Origin: Pseudomonadota bacterium
GTDB lineage: Bacteria; Pseudomonadota; Gammaproteobacteria; Burkholderiales; REEB80
Assembly (NCBI GenBank): GCA_018971485.1
Contig: JAGXAQ010000002.1
Coordinates: 235,706 to 299,705 of the forward strand
DNA: 64,000 nt
Reading direction: 5' to 3'
Shown: positions 58,626-64,000 of the stretch, piece after piece
Layout: each line of letters opens with the position of its first letter
How positions within the stretch are numbered: position 1 is the first letter of the stretch
The notes under the pieces: generated by a model
Told to the model about the DNA's origin: nothing
Seen by the model: only the letters and a program-made list of their open reading frames with translations
Databases searched by the model: none
Program-made: the position numbers and the translations under genes

Positions 58626-59370
58626 TTTTTTTCTCCAATAGCGCCTGATCTGTGCTGGCTTGTTTTTTCGCTTTAGAAGGAAGATGCATTGCAAACCCAT
58701 TTGAATATCTTAAATCCACGTAAGTGGGCATAACTGCCAAACGGGCCAGTGTTTCAGGGTAAACATCTACAAATCGTTTTAACCTTTGCTCATCAGCCTG
58801 CTGCCCTAGCTTGAGTAACAGCCCGTTATTCAACCTGATTGTCCAAGACATCCTTTGGCTCAGGCTCAATTCCTTTACCTTGAGCCCCAGTGGAGCTAAA
58901 AGTCTTGTATAGACTTGATCATGCTCCAGCATGATCACTGAACTATCGGCAGGCCCATCAAATTTTGGTAGCAATGCATCATTTGACTGTCCAGAAAATA
59001 TCTCTCCTTTGTCATCTAGCAGTGCATTTTTACCCCACCGGGCAAAAGCTATATGTTCTCCAAGTTTTATATTGACAGCTTCTGGCCATGCTCGAGTCAC
59101 ACTTACTGTGGCAACCCACGGCAAACGGGAAAAGGCATCTCGCAGACGATCAATATCAAGCGTAATCAGGTTTCCTCGCAGCCCTTGAGCAATCACCTGC
59201 TGCAACTCGTTTTGTTTCAGATGTTGAAGATCACCTGAAATACGGACATCGCGAATGGCGAAAATCGACCACCCCGGAATTCTTAACGCCATGGAAAAAG
59301 CAATAATACCGACTGATACCGTCAGCAGAATGTTGGCAACAATAATCTGGATACGGGGTTCAGCCCACAT
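58618..59370 (-). CDS. ftsQ: Cell division protein FtsQ
   Basis: A 250-residue bitopic membrane protein of the divisome (with FtsB and FtsL). A short cytosolic N-terminus and one transmembrane segment (about 10-28) are followed by a POTRA domain (IRDVRISGDLQHLKQNEL) and a beta domain. Start: ATG 59370 is preceded by GGAG at 8 nt; upstream ATGs at 59403 and 59406 have none. It overlaps the ddl stop by 11 bp and the ftsA start by 8 bp. Confidence 0.93.
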   Translation of the reverse strand: MWAEPRIQIIVANILLTVSVGIIAFSMALRIPGWSIFAIRDVRISGDLQHLKQNELQQVIAQGLRGNLITLDIDRLRDAFSRLPWVATVSVTRAWPEAVNIKLGEHIAFARWGKNALLDDKGEIFSGQSNDALLPKFDGPADSSVIMLEHDQVYTRLLAPLGLKVKELSLSQRMSWTIRLNNGLLLKLGQQADEQRLKRFVDVYPETLARLAVMPTYVDLRYSNGFAMHLPSKAKKQASTDQALLEKKNG

Positions 59371-60289
59371 GTGCACTCTCCAGAATCTCCAGAACCAATT
59401 CATCAAAGCTCATGCCAACTGCCCGAGCAGCCATTGGCACCAAGCTATGATCAGTCATACCCGGAACAGTATTCATTTCAAGAAAATAGATATTCTTCTG
59501 ACCATCAAGCATAAGATCAAGCCGTCCCCAGCCTTCACAGCCCAGAACATCAAAAGCTTTTATAGCTAGTGACTGGATACTCTTTTCCAAATTCTCATCT
59601 AAACCGCACGGGCAAATATAACGCGTAGTATCGGCCAGATACTTGGCTTCATAGTCATAAAAACTACGGGGTGTTTCAAGACGAATCAGAGGAAAAGCCC
59701 GGCGATTGACCACTGCCACAGTCAATTCCATGCCAGATATAAACCGTTCGGCCATCACCTGGGTATCACGCTCATAAGCTTTTCTCCAGGCCATCTCCAA
59801 ATCCTGCATCCGTTCAACCTTGCTCATACCAATACTGGATCCTTCACGGACTGGTTTGATCATTAGAGGCAATCCAAGGTGGCGAGGTACTTCATCCCAG
59901 CTTGTAGAAGAGTTCAACATGACATAGTCGGCCACCGGAATATCTTCTTCCTGCCAGACAATCTTTGTCCTCCATTTATCCATGCATAATGCGGAAGCCA
60001 AAACTCCACTACCGGTATAAGGCAAACCAAGTAATTCAAGTGCACCCTGTATGCATCCGTCCTCTCCCCACCTGCCATGCAATGCAATAAAAACCCGCTC
60101 AAACCCTCGTTCATTCAAAGCTGATAAAGGTTGCTCTGCCGGATCAAACAATTCAGCATCAATCCCTTGCCGCAGCAAAGCTTCATAAACCATACGGCCG
60201 CTCTTCAAGGATACATCCCGCTCATTGGACCTCCCTCCCAGGAGAACACCTACCTTGCCGAAAGCTAATCCACCCTTAATTTTCTTCAT
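59360..60289 (-). CDS. ddl: D-alanine--D-alanine ligase
   Basis: A 309-residue ATP-grasp ligase making the D-Ala-D-Ala dipeptide for peptidoglycan. KVGVLLGGRSNERDVSLKSG near the N-terminus, HGRWGEDGCIQGALELLGLPYTGSGV around residue 70-95, KPVREGSSIGMSKV and the C-terminal NTVPGMTDHSLVP are all typical. It matches DdlB, the form in the dcw cluster. Overlaps murB by 4 bp and ftsQ by 11 bp. Confidence 0.96.
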   Translation of the reverse strand: MKKIKGGLAFGKVGVLLGGRSNERDVSLKSGRMVYEALLRQGIDAELFDPAEQPLSALNERGFERVFIALHGRWGEDGCIQGALELLGLPYTGSGVLASALCMDKWRTKIVWQEEDIPVADYVMLNSSTSWDEVPRHLGLPLMIKPVREGSSIGMSKVERMQDLEMAWRKAYERDTQVMAERFISGMELTVAVVNRRAFPLIRLETPRSFYDYEAKYLADTTRYICPCGLDENLEKSIQSLAIKAFDVLGCEGWGRLDLMLDGQKNIYFLEMNTVPGMTDHSLVPMAARAVGMSFDELVLEILESAHVG

Positions 60290-61197
60290 GTTGCCCCAAC
60301 TCCAATAATCCTGACTTCACGCACCAGCCTTATCCCAAACTGCTTCAAAACCTTTTCTTCCATCAGCCCTATAAGGGCCTCAATATCTGCCGCTGTTGCG
60401 TCTCCTTTGTTAATGATGAAATTAGCGTGTTTACAAGAAACCTGTGCCCCTCCTATCTCGTACCCCTTTAACCCGCAAGCTTCAATAAGACGTGCAGCAT
60501 AATCTCCTGGCGGATTGCGAAACACACTGCCCGCATTAGGAAAATCCAAGGGTTGGGTCTTGATCCGCTTCGCCAACAATTCTCGTATTTCCTGGCGACT
60601 TTTCTCAGAATCTCCCTCAACCAGCATTACCACTACGCCAGTAAACCATTCCTCATCCGAAAACAGTGACTGGACTGAACGGTAACCAACCTCAAAAGCA
60701 GATTTATCACGACGCTGCAATTGTCCCTGTCTATTAATGGTTTCCACCTCGGAAACAATTTCCCACATCTGACTTCCAAAACAACCCGCATTCATTGCCA
60801 GTGCGCCACCTACCGTGCCAGGTATTCCAGCCAGAAACGCTGCTCCGGACAAACCCTGTTTTGCACAAAACCGTGCCATTTTTGGGCTAGCCACACCAGC
60901 CTGGGCATAAACCCTTCCATATCCCCCCGGTGCATCCGGTAATCTCTTAACTTCTCCAACTGATGGATGCATAGAAATAATCGTTGCATCTATCCCCCCA
61001 TCCCTAACCAGCAGATTGCTGCCTAAACCCAGCATCCAGATCGCTTCATTACTGGGAAGATGCCTTAAAAATATAGACAAATCGGCCAAATCAGCCGGTT
61101 CATATACTCTTCTGGCTACTCCCCCAGCACGCCAGCTGACATAACGCGACATGGACACATCATGTTCTAGGCGGCCCCGCAAAGACACTTCAGCCAT
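60286..61197 (-). CDS. murB: UDP-N-acetylenolpyruvoylglucosamine reductase MurB
   Basis: A 303-residue FAD enzyme reducing UDP-GlcNAc-enolpyruvate to UDP-MurNAc with NADPH. The FAD motifs [15 protein letters not shown] and [15 protein letters not shown] are clear. [23 protein letters not shown], with the catalytic Ser, and [17 protein letters not shown] near the end identify the MurB type I family. It overlaps murC by 8 bp and ddl by 4 bp. Confidence 0.96.
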   Translation of the reverse strand: MAEVSLRGRLEHDVSMSRYVSWRAGGVARRVYEPADLADLSIFLRHLPSNEAIWMLGLGSNLLVRDGGIDATIISMHPSVGEVKRLPDAPGGYGRVYAQAGVASPKMARFCAKQGLSGAAFLAGIPGTVGGALAMNAGCFGSQMWEIVSEVETINRQGQLQRRDKSAFEVGYRSVQSLFSDEEWFTGVVVMLVEGDSEKSRQEIRELLAKRIKTQPLDFPNAGSVFRNPPGDYAARLIEACGLKGYEIGGAQVSCKHANFIINKGDATAADIEALIGLMEEKVLKQFGIRLVREVRIIGVGAT

Positions 61198-62587
61198 TAG
61201 ACATCTCCATTATCTTTGCAGCTGTATGGCCAATTGATCCGGCTCCCATGGTTAACACGACATCCCCTGGCCGGGCTATCTGTAAAATTGCATCTGGCAT
61301 ACTTTCAATCTGCTCAACAAAGATTGGCTCAAGCTTTCCAGCCACACGGATCGCCCGGGATAATGCACGACCGTCTGCCGCCTGAATGGGGATCTCTCCA
61401 GCTGCATAGACTTCAGCCAAAAGCAAAGCATCTACCGAAGATAGAATCCGAACAAAATCTTCAAACAGATCGCGGGTTCTTGTGTAGCGATGGGGCTGAA
61501 AAGCAAGCACTAACCGTCTATCAGGAAAAGCTGACCTTACGGCGGCCAAAGTAGCAGTCATCTCAACAGGGTGATGCCCATAATCATCTACAAGTAAAAA
61601 AGCCCCGTTTGCTATATTTACTTCCCCGTAATTCTGGAAACGCCTGCCAACCCCCCCAAACCCGGCCAGTGCCCGCTTAATATCATCATCACAAACCCCC
61701 ACTTCCTGGGCCACACAGATTGCTGCCAGAGCGTTAGACACATTATGTAAGCCAGGTAAATTCAAGGTTATTTCCATTGGATTCTGTTTCTCTTTCAAGG
61801 AGCGAAGCACCTTAAACTGCATTTTTCCACCTTCATGTCGCACATCAACTGCTTGAACCTGCACCCCCTCGCTTAACCCATAAGTAATAATCGGTCGTGA
61901 CACATACGGGATAATGTCCCGTACCTGGGCATCATCTCCACACAGTATGGCTAAGCCATAAAAGGGCAGGTGCGTCAAAAAATCAATAAAGGCCTGTTTA
62001 AGCCTGCCCATGTCATGGCCATAGGTATCCATATGATCGGCATCGATATTTGTTACTACTGCCAACTCCGGGTTAAGGTGCAAAAAAGAAGCATCTGACT
62101 CATCTGCCTCAGCAACCAATAACTCACCTGCTCCAAGCCTCGCATTGGCTCCGGCCTGATTGAGGCGCCCACCAATCACAAAAGTCGGATCCAGTCCTCC
62201 TTCCGCAAGGATACTAGCCACAAGACTGGTAGTAGTTGTCTTACCATGTGTTCCAGCAACAGCAATCCCTCTGCGAAACCGCATAATCTCAGCCAACATC
62301 TGGGCACGTGGCACAACAGGGATATGGGCAGCTCTAGCAGCTACGATTTCCGGATTGCTTTCATCAACAGCTGTAGAAACCACAACCACATCAGCATCTG
62401 TTATATGTTCCTGTGAGTGGCCCAGATAAACACATGCACCCAGAGTTGATAAATGCCGGGTAGCCGGACTGTCCACAAGGTCAGAACCTGACACTTCAAA
62501 GCCAAGGTTCACAATCACTTCGGCGATGCCGCTCATTCCAGCACCCCCAACGCCTACAAAATGGACCCGTCTGACTTTGTGTCTCAC
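61190..62587 (-). CDS. murC: UDP-N-acetylmuramate--L-alanine ligase MurC
   Basis: A 465-residue Mur ligase adding L-Ala to UDP-MurNAc. It begins [20 protein letters not shown] with the UDP-binding glycine loop. ATP P-loop [10 protein letters not shown] is near 112-121, and the third domain has [16 protein letters not shown]. Start is GTG 62587, overlapping the murG TGA as GTGA, which fits tight coupling; an upstream in-frame start would add ten unrelated residues. Confidence 0.96.
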   Translation of the reverse strand: MRHKVRRVHFVGVGGAGMSGIAEVIVNLGFEVSGSDLVDSPATRHLSTLGACVYLGHSQEHITDADVVVVSTAVDESNPEIVAARAAHIPVVPRAQMLAEIMRFRRGIAVAGTHGKTTTTSLVASILAEGGLDPTFVIGGRLNQAGANARLGAGELLVAEADESDASFLHLNPELAVVTNIDADHMDTYGHDMGRLKQAFIDFLTHLPFYGLAILCGDDAQVRDIIPYVSRPIITYGLSEGVQVQAVDVRHEGGKMQFKVLRSLKEKQNPMEITLNLPGLHNVSNALAAICVAQEVGVCDDDIKRALAGFGGVGRRFQNYGEVNIANGAFLLVDDYGHHPVEMTATLAAVRSAFPDRRLVLAFQPHRYTRTRDLFEDFVRILSSVDALLLAEVYAAGEIPIQAADGRALSRAIRVAGKLEPIFVEQIESMPDAILQIARPGDVVLTMGAGSIGHTAAKIMEMSNG

Positions 62588-63672
62588 GAATACACCCCAT
62601 CTACCAAATGAATGCATGCTTTGGCTATATGCTTAACCGCATCTGGTCGAGCTAGTTTTCTCGCCAGAATAGCCATATGCTTTAAGTTTTCACGCGTCAT
62701 GGATTCAATAAGTTCTGCCAGCCCTGCAGGAGTTAACCCCTTCTGGTCTAGAATCAGCGCTGCTCCTTTATCTGACAGGTAGCGAGCGTTAGCGGTTTGA
62801 TGATCATCAACAGCATAAGGATAAGGCACCAATAAACCAGCTACTCCTGCAGCCGCCAATTCAGCAACAGTAAGTGCCCCAGAGCGGCAAATCACCAGAT
62901 CCGCGAAGGCATAGGCTTCAGCCATATTCTCAATAAAAGGAACAACTTCAGCCTCAATTGCTGCCTGCCGATACTGTAATCTGACCTGTTCATAATCTAA
63001 TTTTCCAGTCTGATGGCATATCCTTGGCCTTCCTGTTTCTGCAAGCAATGCCATAGCCTGAGGCATAAGTTCATTCAGTGCCCTAGCTCCAAGACTGCCC
63101 CCTACAACAAGGATATTGAGTGCTCCTGTTCGTAAAGCGTATCGCTCGACAGGCTCTCCCAGCTTCAAAATTTCATTCCGTACAGGATTACCCGTTACTT
63201 CGATTTTATTCCGGGGCCCATGCAGGGCATTGGGATAACCAAGCAGAACCCTGTCAGCCCATTTCGAACAGACCCGGTTAACCATCCCCGCTATGGCATT
63301 TTGTTCATGTATTATCAAAGGGCAACGTAAAAACAAAGCTGCCAATCCGCCCGGGAATGAAACATACCCACCCATACCTAGAACAACATGGGGTCTTTCG
63401 CGAAAAATCAGCATCACACAAACCAGTAATGATGTAATTAAGCGCCAAGGCAGCATAATCAGGTGTGAAACTCCTTTACCGCGTAACCCGGCAAATTTAA
63501 TCCAAAAAATGGGGTAGCCGGCCTGGGGTATCAGTCTGGCCTCAATCCCTTTAAGACTTCCCAACCAAATAATTCTCCAACCCTCCTGTTTCAGGGCATC
63601 TGCAATGGCGAGCGCCGGAAAAACATGCCCCCCTGTTCCACCGGCCATAATCAGAATTGTTCGGCTTGTCAT
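62584..63672 (-). CDS. murG: UDP-GlcNAc transferase MurG
   Basis: A 362-residue peripheral membrane glycosyltransferase (GT28) making lipid II from lipid I on the cytosolic face. [17 protein letters not shown] near the N-terminus and the [11 protein letters not shown] loop are the acceptor-side motifs; [14 protein letters not shown] and [15 protein letters not shown] are the UDP-GlcNAc-binding motifs. Overlaps ftsW and murC by 4 bp each. Confidence 0.96.
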   Translation of the reverse strand: MTSRTILIMAGGTGGHVFPALAIADALKQEGWRIIWLGSLKGIEARLIPQAGYPIFWIKFAGLRGKGVSHLIMLPWRLITSLLVCVMLIFRERPHVVLGMGGYVSFPGGLAALFLRCPLIIHEQNAIAGMVNRVCSKWADRVLLGYPNALHGPRNKIEVTGNPVRNEILKLGEPVERYALRTGALNILVVGGSLGARALNELMPQAMALLAETGRPRICHQTGKLDYEQVRLQYRQAAIEAEVVPFIENMAEAYAFADLVICRSGALTVAELAAAGVAGLLVPYPYAVDDHQTANARYLSDKGAALILDQKGLTPAGLAELIESMTRENLKHMAILARKLARPDAVKHIAKACIHLVDGVYS

Positions 63673-64000
63673 AATTTGTAGCCTTTAAGGGTCATCCTGT
63701 TTTCCCAGTCCACCCGCATAACCAGCCCCAATGCAATGCAATTGGTCACAATACCGCTTCCCCCATAACTCAAAAGCGGCAATGTCAAGCCCTTTGTAGG
63801 GAACAACCCCATATTCACACCCATATTGATAATGGCTTGCACCCCTATCCAAACACCCACTCCATAACTAACCAGGGCACCATAATATCTTTCCAGCTGA
63901 ACGGCGTTTCGCCCAATACGGAAAATCCTCATCACAAGCCAAACAAACAAACCAATAATGACCATTACTCCTACAAATCCAAGCTCTTCTGCAATTACTG
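63669..64000 (-). CDS. ftsW: FtsW, C-terminal part (cut by window end)
   Basis: The last 110 residues or so of the SEDS-family septal peptidoglycan polymerase FtsW. The frame runs off the window end and reads [14 protein letters not shown], the diagnostic FtsW/RodA segment, then a TM segment, [23 protein letters not shown] and [10 protein letters not shown], all conserved. The remaining N-terminal part lies beyond 64000. It overlaps murG by 4 bp, the usual ftsW-murG order. Confidence 0.95.
   Translation of the reverse strand, partial: VIAEELGFVGVMVIIGLFVWLVMRIFRIGRNAVQLERYYGALVSYGVGVWIGVQAIINMGVNMGLFPTKGLTLPLLSYGGSGIVTNCIALGLVMRVDWENRMTLKGYKL

Noticed and set aside
1-64000. CRISPR arrays, rRNA, tmRNA, replication origin or prophage
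   Set aside because: No regularly spaced repeats, no rRNA-like stretch, no cluster of DnaA boxes and no phage structural genes were seen.

Overview
The window is 64 kb of chromosome from a Gram-negative proteobacterium, most probably a betaproteobacterium. LpxC, the lytic transglycosylase MltB and a type IV pilus assembly locus point to a Gram-negative envelope. The class call rests on gene order: hda beside purM, purN followed by a DUF3108 gene and an RsmB-type methyltransferase, trxA-rho-rpmE, rpoD-dnaG-yqeY-rpsU with tRNA-Ile2 behind rpoD, and ftsZ-lpxC-dciA-secA-argJ-ATPase-Nudix-zapD-coaE-pilD. Genus cannot be read from the sequence. The DNA is moderately A+T-rich, and non-ATG starts (TTG, GTG, one probable CTG) are frequent.

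Layout. Bases 1-1800 hold a YafJ-type amidotransferase and a nitroreductase. Bases 1800-4300 are an accessory patch: a broken IS4-type transposase, a Tn5-like inverted-repeat end, and an intact GC-richer ArsP-family permease with a histidine tail. Bases 4300-19400 hold hda, the purM-purN-DUF3108-methyltransferase operon, a desaturase, mltB, rpmG/rpmB, a flavodoxin-fold reductase, coaBC, dut, cbiX, a DEAD helicase, trxA, rho and rpmE. Bases 19400-26900 are less conserved: a membrane glycosyltransferase, a pbpG - tartronate semialdehyde reductase - glycerate kinase run, marC, an orphan TupA-like protein and a small membrane protein. Bases 27000-38600 hold tRNA-Ile2, rpoD, dnaG, yqeY, rpsU, tsaD, folB, plsY, ogt, the rplS-trmD-rimM-rpsP operon, ffh and a CcsA-like protein. 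Bases 38690-47800 hold a CNNM/CBS protein, pilB, pilC, a 1.1-kb region with no gene, pilD, coaE, zapD and a Nudix-ThiE fusion. Bases 47800-64000 are one minus-strand stretch from ftsW (cut by the window end) through murG, murC, murB, ddl, ftsQ, ftsA, ftsZ and lpxC, then secA and argJ, with dciA on the opposite strand.

How the genes work together. Most of the window is housekeeping: purine, coenzyme A and arginine synthesis, replication initiation control (hda, dnaG, dciA), transcription (rpoD, rho), translation (ribosomal proteins, trmD, rimM, tsaD), protein export (ffh, secA, pilD) and cell wall and division. No complete novel defence, secretion or biosynthetic system was found. The parts most worth a second look are the permease patch, the orphan TupA-like protein without an export signal, the empty stretch inside the pil locus, the probable CTG start of trmD, and three convergent gene pairs whose stop codons overlap on the same tetranucleotide.
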